Positions 44,331 through 52,865 of a stretch of DNA of 64,000 nt are shown here, one piece after another. Position 1 is the first letter of the stretch. The number at the start of each line of letters is the position of its first letter. A model generated the notes under the pieces. It searched no databases and was not told where the DNA came from. It was given only the letters and a program-made list of their open reading frames with translations. A program made the translations under genes and the position numbers. The stretch lies in the NCBI RefSeq assembly GCF_012223425.1, contig NZ_CP038799.1:5130249-5194248 (forward strand). The letters run 5' to 3'. Source of the stretch: Mycolicibacterium frederiksbergense. Lineage in GTDB: Bacteria; Actinomycetota; Actinomycetes; Mycobacteriales; Mycobacteriaceae.

Positions 44331-45506
44331 GTGAAGACCGTACTTGGACTGTCGGTGACAGCGGCCGGTGTCGGCTGGGTACTCGTCGAGGGCACCGCCC
44401 CCGTGGACGACGACAAGTTCGCCGTCCGGGGCCTGGAAGACCTCGTGCCCCGCTGTCTCGCCGCGGTACGCGGCGCCCAGTCCATCGCCGCGAGCAGCGG
44501 CCGCCGGATCGACTCGATCGGGGTCTGCTGGAGCCCGGAGGTCGAGCAACAGGTCATCACCCTGCTCGCGGAACTGCGGACCGCCGGCTGGCCCGATGTG
44601 CGCTCGGTCCGCCAGGTCACACCGGGCAACGGCGATGTTCCGCCCGCCCAGCGCGCCGAGCGCACCGACCTCTGCGGCCTGCTGGCCGGGATGCTCGCCG
44701 ACGACCCCGAAACCGACGCCGATGACGAGACGGCGTTCGTCGATCACGACATGATCTGCGGGCCCGATGCCGGACGGACACCGGCCTATGACGCCGCACG
44801 GGCCGTCGTCACCGGCGTTGCGCCGGCGGAGCCCGTGCCGGCGGCGCGCTCGCCCCGAAACTGGGTACCCGAGTGGACCCCGGCGATCTCGGGCACCCGT
44901 CTGGTGTCGGCGGCCGCGGTGACCGCGGTGGTGGCGCTGTTCGCGGTCGGATCCCAGTTCATCGGGACGGCGAAGCAGCAGCCTGCGGAGGCGGCGCTGG
45001 CCGGGAGCAGCACGGCGCCGACGGCGCAGACCACCCAGGTGGTGCCGCAACAGCGGCCGGCGGTACAGCCGATGGCGGCGGCGCCGGAGCCTACGCCCGC
45101 CCTCGCCGAGGTGAGCGAGCCGCCGGTGCAGCTGGCACCGCCGCAAGCGCAGCCGGTGGCCGAAGCGATGCCCGAGCCGGCTGCGCCCGTCGAACCACCG
45201 GCGAGCGCCGAGCCGCTCGCGGCACCGCAACTGCCGGCACCCGAAGCGGCCCCGGCCCCGGCGGCCGAGCCCGTAGTCCCTGAGCCGGCCGTGCCGCTTG
45301 CCGCACCCGTTCCGGCGCCGGAGGCTCTTCCGCCGGCACCGGTGGTGCCGCCGCCCCCGTTCTGGATGCTGCCGCCGTTCGTGCCGGCCCCGCCGCCGCC
45401 ACCGCCGCCGGTCCTGCCACCGGCGCCGGAGGCGCTCGCCGCTCCGGTCGAGCACCTCCCACCGCCCGCTGCGCCCGTCGACCCGGTGCTCGGCGCCCTA
45501 CCCTGA
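44331..45506 (+). CDS. DUF7159-type membrane protein with long proline-rich tail
   Basis: The 391-residue protein opens VLGLSVTAAGVGWVLVEGT with a Walker-less, actin-like/YrbF-like alternation typical of mycobacterial DUF7159 proteins. One transmembrane helix is at about residues 197-215 (VSAAAVTAVVALFAVGSQFI). The C-terminal half is almost only Pro, Ala, Glu and Val, ending in polyproline runs. The tail should lie outside the membrane, spanning the wall. Function unknown. GTG 44331 follows GAACCGAGG. The 262 bp upstream contain no gene I can see. Confidence 0.72.
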   Translation: MKTVLGLSVTAAGVGWVLVEGTAPVDDDKFAVRGLEDLVPRCLAAVRGAQSIAASSGRRIDSIGVCWSPEVEQQVITLLAELRTAGWPDVRSVRQVTPGNGDVPPAQRAERTDLCGLLAGMLADDPETDADDETAFVDHDMICGPDAGRTPAYDAARAVVTGVAPAEPVPAARSPRNWVPEWTPAISGTRLVSAAAVTAVVALFAVGSQFIGTAKQQPAEAALAGSSTAPTAQTTQVVPQQRPAVQPMAAAPEPTPALAEVSEPPVQLAPPQAQPVAEAMPEPAAPVEPPASAEPLAAPQLPAPEAAPAPAAEPVVPEPAVPLAAPVPAPEALPPAPVVPPPPFWMLPPFVPAPPPPPPPVLPPAPEALAAPVEHLPPPAAPVDPVLGALP

Positions 45507-45585
45507 CATCGGGTCTGCGTTCAGATCCGCATCCCACGGGCCGTAGTACACCTCGTCGGTGGCGCCGGCGGGCATCGTCGGCTCC

Positions 45586-46110
45586 CTAGAAGCTCAGTCC
45601 GTGTTTCTCGAAATGCCGTGCCAGTGCCTGCATGTAGGAATCTCCGTGGAACGGTCCGCGCGCCCCGATGGCAGCCTCCAGGAAGGGGCCGTATTCCTCG
45701 TCGTTGACGTAGGTCGACCAGTGGGTGATCTGGGCGTCGTCGTTGGTGTCGACGAAACTGATCGAGTAAAAGCCCATCACCTTGCCATCGTTGACGTTCG
45801 TGCCCTGCCAGCGGTAGCGCATCACGAATCCGTTCTCGGCCGGCCACACCTTGTAGTCGACGGGCTTCCAGTCCGGGAAGGTGATGCCGTAGGCCTTTGC
45901 CTCCACGGTGGCCGCGGTATCCCAGTGCGTCGCCACGTCTTTGAGTACCAGTTCCTGATCGGCGACGAAGTAGGGGGAGGTGTAGACCGCATCCTCGGTG
46001 AACTCCCATTCGTCATAGCTCTCGCCGTCGGCGACCTTCTGCAGCACGTACTTGTCGCGGTAACTCTCGGCCATCCGGCGGTGCTTGGCGATACGGTCTT
46101 CCAGGTTCAC
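45586..46110 (-). CDS. NTF2-like (SnoaL/ketosteroid-isomerase fold) protein of the Rieske operon
   Basis: This 174-residue protein has the NTF2-like layout: N-terminal helices LEDRIAKHRRMAESYRDKYV, a curved sheet region FTEDAVYTSPYFV, NGFVMRYRWQGTN and FVDTNDDAQITHWSTYVNDE. GTG 46110 overlaps the stop of the preceding gene by 4 bp (GTGA), so it is the last gene of the coupled operon. Members act as isomerases, hydratases or small subunits of ring-hydroxylating oxygenases. Which applies is not evident. Confidence 0.75.
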   Translation of the reverse strand: MNLEDRIAKHRRMAESYRDKYVLQKVADGESYDEWEFTEDAVYTSPYFVADQELVLKDVATHWDTAATVEAKAYGITFPDWKPVDYKVWPAENGFVMRYRWQGTNVNDGKVMGFYSISFVDTNDDAQITHWSTYVNDEEYGPFLEAAIGARGPFHGDSYMQALARHFEKHGLSF

Positions 46111-46736
46111 TGCGCGTGCTCCTCTTTCGTCTCTTTTGTCGTCGAGTCCGGTGGCAGCGGTGCGCTGCCCGGTTTGGGCTGTAATCCCCAGGTGCCGAAG
46201 GCCATGGCGGTCAGGGTGTAGGTGCCGACCAGGAAGATGACCTCCATGGCGGCGTGTTCGCCGAGTTCGTCGACCAGACGCTGCCAGGTGGGCCACTGCG
46301 CCTTTCCGTCGGCGATGACCTCGTCGACGGCGTCGAGCACCAGTCGGTCGGTGCCGTCGAACCCGTCGTTGCCGGCGGCCAGCGCGGTGACATCGTCGTC
46401 GGTGACACCGACGGCGGCGCCCAGCCTGACGTGCTGACCCCATTCGAAGGCCGAGCGGTGCCGGTGCGCGACCCGCAGGATGATCAACTCACGCAGCCGC
46501 CCCGGTAACTCCCCACGCTGCAGCAGGAAACCGTTGAAGCGCAGGAACACCTCCGACATCTCGGGGTGCCGGGCCAGCATCCCGATGATGTCGAAGTTCA
46601 GCGGGTCGTAGGGCTCGCCGGACCCGGCCCTGGGCACTTTGTCGGCGGGCAGCCCGAGCAGCGCGCCGAACGCGGCGTACTCGGGTTCGCTCCATCGGTC
46701 GGCGGCCAGCGGGGACATCCGCGGTGCGTCGGTCAC
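46107..46736 (-). CDS. Carboxymuconolactone decarboxylase/AhpD-like protein
   Basis: This 209-residue all-helical protein has the CMD/AhpD pattern: LNFDIIGMLARHPEMSEVF, RLRELIILRVAHRHRSAFEWGQH and AAMEVIFLVGTYTLTAM. In the core, the AhpD Cys-x-x-Cys is replaced by a HRHRSAFEWGQH stretch, so peroxidase-partner activity is unlikely and a decarboxylase or lactonase-like role is more probable. It overlaps both neighbours by 4 bp, third gene of the four-gene operon. Confidence 0.82.
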   Translation of the reverse strand: MTDAPRMSPLAADRWSEPEYAAFGALLGLPADKVPRAGSGEPYDPLNFDIIGMLARHPEMSEVFLRFNGFLLQRGELPGRLRELIILRVAHRHRSAFEWGQHVRLGAAVGVTDDDVTALAAGNDGFDGTDRLVLDAVDEVIADGKAQWPTWQRLVDELGEHAAMEVIFLVGTYTLTAMAFGTWGLQPKPGSAPLPPDSTTKETKEEHAQ

Positions 46737-47155
46737 GAAGGCGGCTCCATCTGCAGGTACAGGTCCAGGCGCCGGATCCGCCCGTCATCGCTGAACTCAT
46801 AGACCGACAACGAGTTCACCACACTGCGGAAATCCCCGACGACACTGCGCTCTTCGAGTTCCAGGAACACCAGGTCGCCGTGCTCGGTGATGCGTCTGAA
46901 GGTGCCCTCCCATTCCGAGGTGGTCGCCCAGCCGGTGAGGAAGGCGACATAGCCGGCCCAGTCCATCTCCTCCTTGAACGCGCCGACCCGTAGGAAGTTC
47001 TCGGTGTCGACCAGCGCGGCCAACGGCGCCCAGCCCGCCTCATCGAACCCGGGTGCCTTGGCCTCGGTGACGAGGCGACCGGTGGTGGCGGCGTATTCCA
47101 GCACGGTGCGGCTGTGTCCGGTGTGCTGCGCGACGATCTCGGCGAGTTCGGGCAT
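46733..47155 (-). CDS. NTF2-like protein (SnoaL-type), possible oxygenase partner
   Basis: This 140-residue protein has an NTF2-like fold pattern: VDTENFLRVGAFKEEMDWAG, YVAFLTGWATTSEWEGTFRR, ITEHGDLVFLELEERSVV, VYEFSDDGRIRRLDLYL. Its ATG overlaps the TGA of the oxygenase gene by one base, and its own stop overlaps the next gene by four. The small subunits of ring-hydroxylating oxygenases share this fold, so it could be a beta-like subunit or an isomerase. Confidence 0.78.
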   Translation of the reverse strand: MPELAEIVAQHTGHSRTVLEYAATTGRLVTEAKAPGFDEAGWAPLAALVDTENFLRVGAFKEEMDWAGYVAFLTGWATTSEWEGTFRRITEHGDLVFLELEERSVVGDFRSVVNSLSVYEFSDDGRIRRLDLYLQMEPPS

Positions 47156-48510
47156 CAGAGCGCGCCCAGGTAGCGGTCGATGACGGAGTGGTAGTGCGCG
47201 ATGACCACTTCCTCGTTGACGAGCGCCATATGGTCGAGGCGGGCATTGCGCAGACCGACCTGTTGACGTGGCATCTGTTCGTAATCCTGTTGCAGTGCTT
47301 CGAAGTACTTGAAACTGCCCGGTTCCTGGACGTCGATGAGGTCCGCGGCGAACGCGGTGCGGTGTTCTTCGGGCAGCCACATGAAACTGGTGATGTGCCA
47401 GATGCAGCGGTTCGGGTCGCCGTCGGGGTGCGGGGTGGCCATGATGACGGTGGCCTCGCCGGCCCGGATGGTCATGAAGAAGTTGGGGAACAGAACCCAG
47501 CCGTGGTTGTCGCTCATCTGGGCGTCGGTGAGGCCGTCCACGTCGAGACCGTCGCGGGACAGGGTGTCGCGGGTGGCCTGCTGCAGCAGGGTGCGCCCGG
47601 TGACCCCCTCGGGGAACACCAGAGTCCCGTCCGCCGTGCGGTTCTCGTCGACCAGTTCGGTGAACCGGGGGAGCACCCGCACCACCCCCGGGAAGGTCTC
47701 GGGGAGCTCCATGATGCCCTCGACCTGTTTCTCCGGTCCCATGCCCTCGACGTGGGCGACCTCGAACGGGGCGACGGCGATGCTGTGTTTGTCCAGGAAC
47801 CGGTACTTCACCTTGCTCGGGTCGATGACCAGTACCCGCAACAGCTGTGGGTGGATTCCGGAGACGTGATAGCCCTCCTCGAAGGCGTCCATCACCACCT
47901 TCCAGTTGCAGTCCAGCGCTTCCCGGACGTTGAGCACCGTGGTCATCTGGTCGAGGTGGTAGGGCTCCAGGATGCGGATGACGTCCTCGCCCAAGAAATC
48001 GCACAGCGGTGCGGCGCCCGGGTCGGGGTTGAGGAAGACGAAACCGGCGAAGGTGTCCACCGGGACCTCGAGCAGGCCGTAGTCGTCCTTGTCGATCTCG
48101 GGTTTCGAACAGCCCCGCAGCTTTCCCTGCTGGTCATAGGACCACAGGTGATACTGGCACACGATGCGCTGCTTGGCGTGTCCCTGACCGCTGAACAGCG
48201 GGTTCCCGCGATGCCGGCAGGCATTGACGAAACCCCTTATCTCGCCGTCATTTCCGCGCATCACCACGAAGGACTGGTCGAAGATCCGGTACTCCTTGAA
48301 GTCGCCGGTCTGCTCCAGTTCGTCGACGCGGCCGACGATCTGCCAGACCCGCATCCAGATGGCCTCGCGCTCCCGGCTCACGAAGTCCTTCGATGTGTAG
48401 CGGTCGGTCGGGATCTGCATGCGGAACAGCGCACTCGCATCGTCGGGGCTCAGGCCTTCGGAGTCGACCCATTCACCGGGACGGGCGGCTTGCGCGGAAT
48501 CGATGGACAT
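47155..48510 (-). CDS. Rieske non-heme iron oxygenase, large (alpha) subunit
   Basis: The 451-residue protein has an N-terminal Rieske 2Fe-2S domain with the ligand pairs in NACRHRGNPLF and IVCQYHLWSY. The C-terminal catalytic domain has the mononuclear iron motif MDAFEEGYHVSGIHPQ (two His; the Asp ligand lies further downstream). It is aromatic ring-hydroxylating dioxygenase-like and needs a ferredoxin/reductase not encoded here. It leads a four-gene operon divergent from a TetR gene. ATG 48510 (MSIDSAQ) is near the operator-like repeat. The substrate is unknown; an aromatic or steroid-like compound is possible. Confidence 0.9.
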   Translation of the reverse strand: MSIDSAQAARPGEWVDSEGLSPDDASALFRMQIPTDRYTSKDFVSREREAIWMRVWQIVGRVDELEQTGDFKEYRIFDQSFVVMRGNDGEIRGFVNACRHRGNPLFSGQGHAKQRIVCQYHLWSYDQQGKLRGCSKPEIDKDDYGLLEVPVDTFAGFVFLNPDPGAAPLCDFLGEDVIRILEPYHLDQMTTVLNVREALDCNWKVVMDAFEEGYHVSGIHPQLLRVLVIDPSKVKYRFLDKHSIAVAPFEVAHVEGMGPEKQVEGIMELPETFPGVVRVLPRFTELVDENRTADGTLVFPEGVTGRTLLQQATRDTLSRDGLDVDGLTDAQMSDNHGWVLFPNFFMTIRAGEATVIMATPHPDGDPNRCIWHITSFMWLPEEHRTAFAADLIDVQEPGSFKYFEALQQDYEQMPRQQVGLRNARLDHMALVNEEVVIAHYHSVIDRYLGAL

Positions 48511-48587
48511 ATCGAGGGTTCCCTTCTGCGGGCGGGTGTTCGCGAGGACGCGAAGGCGGCGTCGGGGGCTGTGACGGCAGTCACGAT

Positions 48588-48622
48588 AATACAGATGTGA
48601 ATGTCAGATACAAGACTGTATT
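48588..48622. promoter_or_regulatory. Operator-like inverted repeat between Rieske operon and TetR
   Basis: AATACAG (48588-48594) and CTGTATT (48616-48622) form a spaced inverted repeat. Within it, ATACA-AGAC-TGTAT (48608-48621) is a tighter palindrome. It occupies the 140-bp divergent region 29-63 bp before the TetR start and should control both directions. Confidence 0.6.
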
Positions 48623-48650
48623 TGTGATCGATGTTTGCGAGAATGGACCG

Positions 48651-49259
48651 ATGACCGAGCGCTGGACCAGGGAGCGGCGCATGGAGCAGACCCGCACGGT
48701 GCTGCTCGATGCGGCGGAGAAGATCTTCGCCGGCCGTGGGTACGCGGGTTCGCTGGAAGACATTGCCGAAGCTGCCGGCTACACCCGCGGCGCGATCTAT
48801 GCCCAGTTCGGCGGCAAGGATGAACTGTTCCTCGCGGTGATCGAACGGCACCGCCAGCGCTTCCTGGATGGCTTTGCCGATGTGATGGAATCGTTCGACC
48901 GACTCGCCGACATCGATGTCGAAGGATTTGCCGAACGCTGGCGGGTGCTCAGCGCTACCACCGACGCGCAACAGGCCGCCGCGCTCAACCATGAGTTCAC
49001 GCTGTTCCTGCTGCGCAATCCCGCCGCTCGCGACCGGGTGGCCGTCCAGCGCCGCGAGACGGTGCGCTCACTGGCCGAGTACATCGCCAAAGGCGTTGCG
49101 CGCCTGGGTGGCTCGCTGAAAATACCAGCCGAGCCGCTGGCCCGGGTGCTGCTGGCCACCAACGACGGCGTCACACTGGCCAGCCATCTCGACGGCGAGG
49201 ACCTCTACCGAACCTTCCTGCAGTTGGTGCTTTCCAGCGTCGGCCCACCCGAGGGGTGA
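48651..49259 (+). CDS. TetR-family regulator of the Rieske operon (putative)
   Basis: The 202-residue protein has the DNA-binding domain VLLDAAEKIFAGRGYAGSLE with AGYTRGAIYAQFGGKDELF. The ligand domain ends in a TetR_C-type helix pair. ATG 48651 (MTERWTRERRM) is the first good start after the palindrome. Being divergent from the four-gene oxygenase operon, it is the most likely regulator of it. Confidence 0.86.
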   Translation: MTERWTRERRMEQTRTVLLDAAEKIFAGRGYAGSLEDIAEAAGYTRGAIYAQFGGKDELFLAVIERHRQRFLDGFADVMESFDRLADIDVEGFAERWRVLSATTDAQQAAALNHEFTLFLLRNPAARDRVAVQRRETVRSLAEYIAKGVARLGGSLKIPAEPLARVLLATNDGVTLASHLDGEDLYRTFLQLVLSSVGPPEG

Positions 49260-49285
49260 CGCGACGAAGCATAGGCTATCTAACT

Positions 49286-50203
49286 ATGGGACGGACCGAG
49301 AATGACACCTGGGATCTTGCCTCGAGTGTGGGCGTGACGGCCACGGTGGTGGCCATGCAGCGGGCCATCGCCACCCGATCCGGCACCGCGGGGGTCAAGG
49401 ATCCCTACGCCGAGCCGCTGGTGTCGGCGGTGGGTGTGCCCACCTACATCCGGCATGCCCGCGGCGAATCCGGAGACGAGGCGCCCGCCGACGCGGTGCG
49501 CATGGCCGATGGCATCGCGGCCCGCACCCGCTGGTTCGACGAATTCGTCACGGAAGCACTGGCGGCCGGTATCCGGCAGTTCGTCATCCTTGCCTCCGGT
49601 CTGGACGCGCGCGCCTACCGGCTGCCGTGGCCCGCCGATGCGACCGTCTACGAACTGGATCGGGCCGAGGTGATCACGTTCAAGACGCGCACGCTCGCCG
49701 ACCTGGGTGCGGTGCCGGGCGCCGAGCACCGCCCGATCGCCGTGGACCTGCGTGACGACTGGCCCGCCGCGCTGCGTGGCGCCGGCTACCCGATCGACCG
49801 GCCGACGGCCTGGCTGGCCGAGGGCCTGCTCATCTACCTTCCGCCCGAGGCGCAGGATCGCCTGCTGGACAACATCACCGAGCTCAGCGCCCCCGGTAGC
49901 CGCATTGCCACCGAGAACACCCCGACGGTCAGCGTCGAGGACCTGCAGGAGATGAGCGAACGGATGCGCGCCACCCAACAGGAGTGGCGGGCCAAGGGGA
50001 TGGACCTCGGTGACGAGGTGGACGTGGCCGAACTGTTCTACGCCGGCGACCGTACCGAGGCGGCCACCCACCTGGCCGGGACCGGCTGGACGACGACCCT
50101 GCGCACGGGCACCGAACTGTTCGCCGAGTACGGGCTGGCGCCGTCGGCCGAGGGCGTGTCGTCGTTCGGTGACGTCGTCTACGTCAGCGCCACCCTCGGG
50201 TGA
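49286..50203 (+). CDS. SAM-dependent methyltransferase, mycobacterial PF04072 family
   Basis: The 305-residue protein belongs to the leucine carboxyl methyltransferase-like group amplified in mycobacteria: NDTWDLASSVGVTATVVAMQ, RAIATRSG, DPYAEPLV, QFVILASGLDARAYRLPWP as SAM site, VYELDRAEVITFK, VAVDLRDDW-like and AWLAEGLLIYLPPEAQDRLL. Substrates of most members are unknown. ATG 49286 matches the family start better than a GTG overlapping the TetR stop. The next gene overlaps it by 4 bp. Confidence 0.9.
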   Translation: MGRTENDTWDLASSVGVTATVVAMQRAIATRSGTAGVKDPYAEPLVSAVGVPTYIRHARGESGDEAPADAVRMADGIAARTRWFDEFVTEALAAGIRQFVILASGLDARAYRLPWPADATVYELDRAEVITFKTRTLADLGAVPGAEHRPIAVDLRDDWPAALRGAGYPIDRPTAWLAEGLLIYLPPEAQDRLLDNITELSAPGSRIATENTPTVSVEDLQEMSERMRATQQEWRAKGMDLGDEVDVAELFYAGDRTEAATHLAGTGWTTTLRTGTELFAEYGLAPSAEGVSSFGDVVYVSATLG

Positions 50204-50640
50204 GCGCGCAACGCACGATCAGCGAGGTCATTCCGGCCGCGCCGGACGTGGTCCGCGATTTCTATGTCGATCTGGACAACCTGCGGACACTGCACCCGCT
50301 GATCGTCGCCGTGCAGCGCACCGCGCGCACCGTCGGACCCGACGGCTTCGTGTCGGACTACCGGGTGCAGGATCGAATTCCATTCGGTCGCACCACGTTA
50401 CCGGTCACCTATACCGCGACGCTGCATGTGCCGGTCGAGGGGGAGGTCTGGACCGAGGCCCGGCAGTTCCCGCGGGTGCGGCTGCGGGGCCGGGTGTCGT
50501 TCGACGAGGTCGATGCGGGAACCCGGCTCACCGAGCGGTTGAGCATCACCGCGCCGTGGCCGCTGGCCGGGTTCACCGCTCGCCAGGCGGTCGCCGCGCA
50601 CGCCGCGATGTTGGCCGGGATCCGCCAGCATTTCGCGTAG
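50200..50640 (+). CDS. SRPBCC (polyketide cyclase-like) protein
   Basis: This 146-residue protein is of the START/SRPBCC fold type: IPAAPDVVRDFYVDLDNLRTLHPL at the start, FGRTTLPVTYTATLHVPVEG, FDEVDAGTRLTERLSITAP, and a C-terminal helix RQAVAAHAAMLAGIRQHF that closes the ligand pocket. It starts on GTGA overlapping the methyltransferase stop, so both are one operon. It may bind a hydrophobic ligand; the function is unknown. Confidence 0.8.
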   Translation: MSAQRTISEVIPAAPDVVRDFYVDLDNLRTLHPLIVAVQRTARTVGPDGFVSDYRVQDRIPFGRTTLPVTYTATLHVPVEGEVWTEARQFPRVRLRGRVSFDEVDAGTRLTERLSITAPWPLAGFTARQAVAAHAAMLAGIRQHFA

Positions 50641-50677
50641 TCGGCGCCGCACCGCCGGAGCGGGCGGTAGAAAAGTG

Positions 50678-51343
50678 TCAGCCGGTGCGGGCGAGCAGCT
50701 CGCCCGCCGACGCGAGTGACCGCAGCGTGTCGTCCCGCGCGTCGCCCATTCCCACGATGCAATCGACCGTCAACGGGGCAAGTACTTGCGTGAGGCCGTG
50801 GCCCTCGTGGCCGAAGAAGCCGGCCAGCTCGAGCATCACGGCTCCGTGCACGAGGCTCCAGAGCCGGCCGGCGACATTCAGTTCGCCGTCGTCGCGGATA
50901 CGGCCCGAGGCGATCATCCGGCGAACGGCATGTCGCAGTGCCTCAAAGGATTCCGCCTGCTCGGCACGATCGTTGGCGCTCCCGGTGCTGGTGACGTCGG
51001 TGCGTTGACCGACCACCGATGCCGGGGACGTGGTGCCGAAGATCAGCTGATAGCGCTGCGGGTCCGCGAGCGCGAACGCTCGATACGCCGCGCCCATGAC
51101 GAAGAAGTCGCAGACCGGATCGTCGGTCTGATCGGCGTCGGTCAGGACCCGGGTGAACCGCGCGAACGCCTCGTCGGCAAGCGCGTCGATGACGCCGGTC
51201 ATGCCGCCGAAGTGGGTGTACACGGCCATTGTCGAGGTTCCGACCTCCGCGGCGAGGCTGCGGACGCTCAGTGCGTGCAGCCCGTCGCGCTCGAGTACGC
51301 GCATACCTCCCTCGATCAACCGTTGCCTGATGTCGCTCACCAT
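50678..51343 (-). CDS. TetR-family regulator (WHG/TetR_C_33-like), divergent from carotenoid oxygenase
   Basis: The 221-residue protein has a DNA-binding domain containing MRVLERDGLHALSVRSLAA with VGTSTMAVYTHFGGMTGVI. The C-terminal domain (GAAYRAFALADPQRYQLIFG) is the WHG-type TetR_C. Its start lies 12 bp from an ATAACnnnGTTAT palindrome, and a second copy is near the carotenoid oxygenase start, so it likely represses both genes. Confidence 0.87.
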   Translation of the reverse strand: MVSDIRQRLIEGGMRVLERDGLHALSVRSLAAEVGTSTMAVYTHFGGMTGVIDALADEAFARFTRVLTDADQTDDPVCDFFVMGAAYRAFALADPQRYQLIFGTTSPASVVGQRTDVTSTGSANDRAEQAESFEALRHAVRRMIASGRIRDDGELNVAGRLWSLVHGAVMLELAGFFGHEGHGLTQVLAPLTVDCIVGMGDARDDTLRSLASAGELLARTG

Positions 51344-51355
51344 TGCAATCTTGCC

Positions 51356-51394
51356 ATAACGCTGTTATAACGGAGGAATCAATAACGTTGTTAT
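51356..51394. promoter_or_regulatory. Twin operators ATAACnnnGTTAT
   Basis: Two copies of ATAACnnnGTTAT, at 51356-51368 (spacer GCT) and 51382-51394 (spacer GTT), lie 26 bp apart centre to centre in the 64-bp divergent gap. The even spacing suggests two dimers on the same DNA face, typical for TetR regulators. Confidence 0.78.
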
Positions 51395-51407
51395 GGAGGC
51401 GTTCGTC

Positions 51408-52853
51408 ATGACCAACCGCTATCTGGAGGGGCCGTTCGCCCCGATCGGCGAGGAGGTCACACTGACCGACCTCGAGGTGTCCGGCACGATCCCGGACTAC
51501 TTGGACGGCCGTTACCTGCGCAACGGCCCTAACCCGATCGGTGAGATCGACCCCGAGCTATATCACTGGTTCATCGGCGACGGCATGGTCCACGGTCTGC
51601 GCATCCGCGACGGAAAGGCCGAGTGGTACCGGAACCGGTGGGTGCGCAGCCCGCACGCCACCCGCATGCTCGGTGAGCAGCGGCGCACCGGGCATACCGG
51701 GGTCTCCGCGCTCGGCGCCAACACCAACGTGATCGGACATGCCGGCAAGACGGTCGCGCTGGTCGAGGGCGGCATCGCCAACTACGAACTGACCGACGAA
51801 CTCGAGACGGTCGGGCCCTGCGACTTCGACGGCACGATCACGGGCGGGTACACCGCACACCCGAAACGCGACCCGGACACCGGGGAACTGCACGCGGTGT
51901 CCTACAGCATGTATCGCGGCAACACCGTGCAGTACTCGGTGATCGGCGTCGACGGCCGAGCGCGGCGCACCGTCGACATCGAGGTCACGGGCAGCCCGAT
52001 GATGCACGACTTCTCGCTGACCGAGCGACACGTTGTCTTCTACGACCTACCGGTCACGTTCGACAATCGCCGGGCCGCGGAGATGGCGGTGCCCCGCGGA
52101 CTTCGGCTGCCGGCGCGACTGCTTTTGTCCGCGTTGATCGGTCGCGTCCGGATCCCCGACCCGATCAGCGCGAGGACGCCGTCCGGGATGAGCGCCGACC
52201 GTCGGTTCCCCTACTCGTGGAACCCGCGCTACCCCGCCAGGGTCGGGGTGATGCCGCGCGAGGGTGGCAGCGCCGACGTGCGGTGGTTCGACGTGGAACC
52301 CTGCTACGTCTTCCACCCGATGAATGCCTACGACGACGGTGACACGGTCGTGCTCGACGTGATCCGCCATCCCAAGATGTTCGACACCGATCAGCTCGGA
52401 CCCAATGAGGGTGCGCCGACGCTGGATCGCTGGACGATCGACCTCGCCGACGGCAAGGTGCGTGAGTCGCGGATCGATGATCGTGGCCAGGAGTTCCCGC
52501 GCGTCGACGAGCGGCTCGTCGGCAAGCGGCACCGCTATGGCTATGCGCCCGCGGTCGGCGAAGGCACCGGTGGGACCGGGACCCTGCTCAAGCACGACCT
52601 CGTCGGCGGGAACAGCCAGGCCCGGTCCTTCGGTGTGGACATGTCGCTGGGCGAGTTCGTCTTTCACCCGTCCGCGCCGGACGCAGACGAGGACGACGGT
52701 GTGTTGATGGGCTACGTCTACGACCGTTCCACCGATCGCAGTGAGCTGGCGATCGTGGATGCCCGGACGCTGGAGTCGGTGGCCGCGGTCAAACTGCCGC
52801 ACCGGGTGCCCGCCGGCTTCCACGGCAACTGGGTGCCCACGGGCCAGGTCTGA
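51408..52853 (+). CDS. Carotenoid oxygenase (carotenoid cleavage dioxygenase family)
   Basis: This 481-residue protein has the seven-bladed propeller family signature: LDGRYLRNGPNP, WFIGDGMVHGLRI and four iron-binding histidines (YTAHPKRD, MMHDFSLTERHVVF, VFHPMNAYDD and GFHGNWVP). Family enzymes cleave carotenoids, apocarotenoids or stilbenes with non-heme iron. The substrate is unknown. ATG 51408 has GGAGG at good spacing, while ATG 51393 would overlap the second operator. Regulation by the divergent TetR is likely. Confidence 0.92.
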   Translation: MTNRYLEGPFAPIGEEVTLTDLEVSGTIPDYLDGRYLRNGPNPIGEIDPELYHWFIGDGMVHGLRIRDGKAEWYRNRWVRSPHATRMLGEQRRTGHTGVSALGANTNVIGHAGKTVALVEGGIANYELTDELETVGPCDFDGTITGGYTAHPKRDPDTGELHAVSYSMYRGNTVQYSVIGVDGRARRTVDIEVTGSPMMHDFSLTERHVVFYDLPVTFDNRRAAEMAVPRGLRLPARLLLSALIGRVRIPDPISARTPSGMSADRRFPYSWNPRYPARVGVMPREGGSADVRWFDVEPCYVFHPMNAYDDGDTVVLDVIRHPKMFDTDQLGPNEGAPTLDRWTIDLADGKVRESRIDDRGQEFPRVDERLVGKRHRYGYAPAVGEGTGGTGTLLKHDLVGGNSQARSFGVDMSLGEFVFHPSAPDADEDDGVLMGYVYDRSTDRSELAIVDARTLESVAAVKLPHRVPAGFHGNWVPTGQV

Positions 52854-52865
52854 TCCGGCGCAGGA

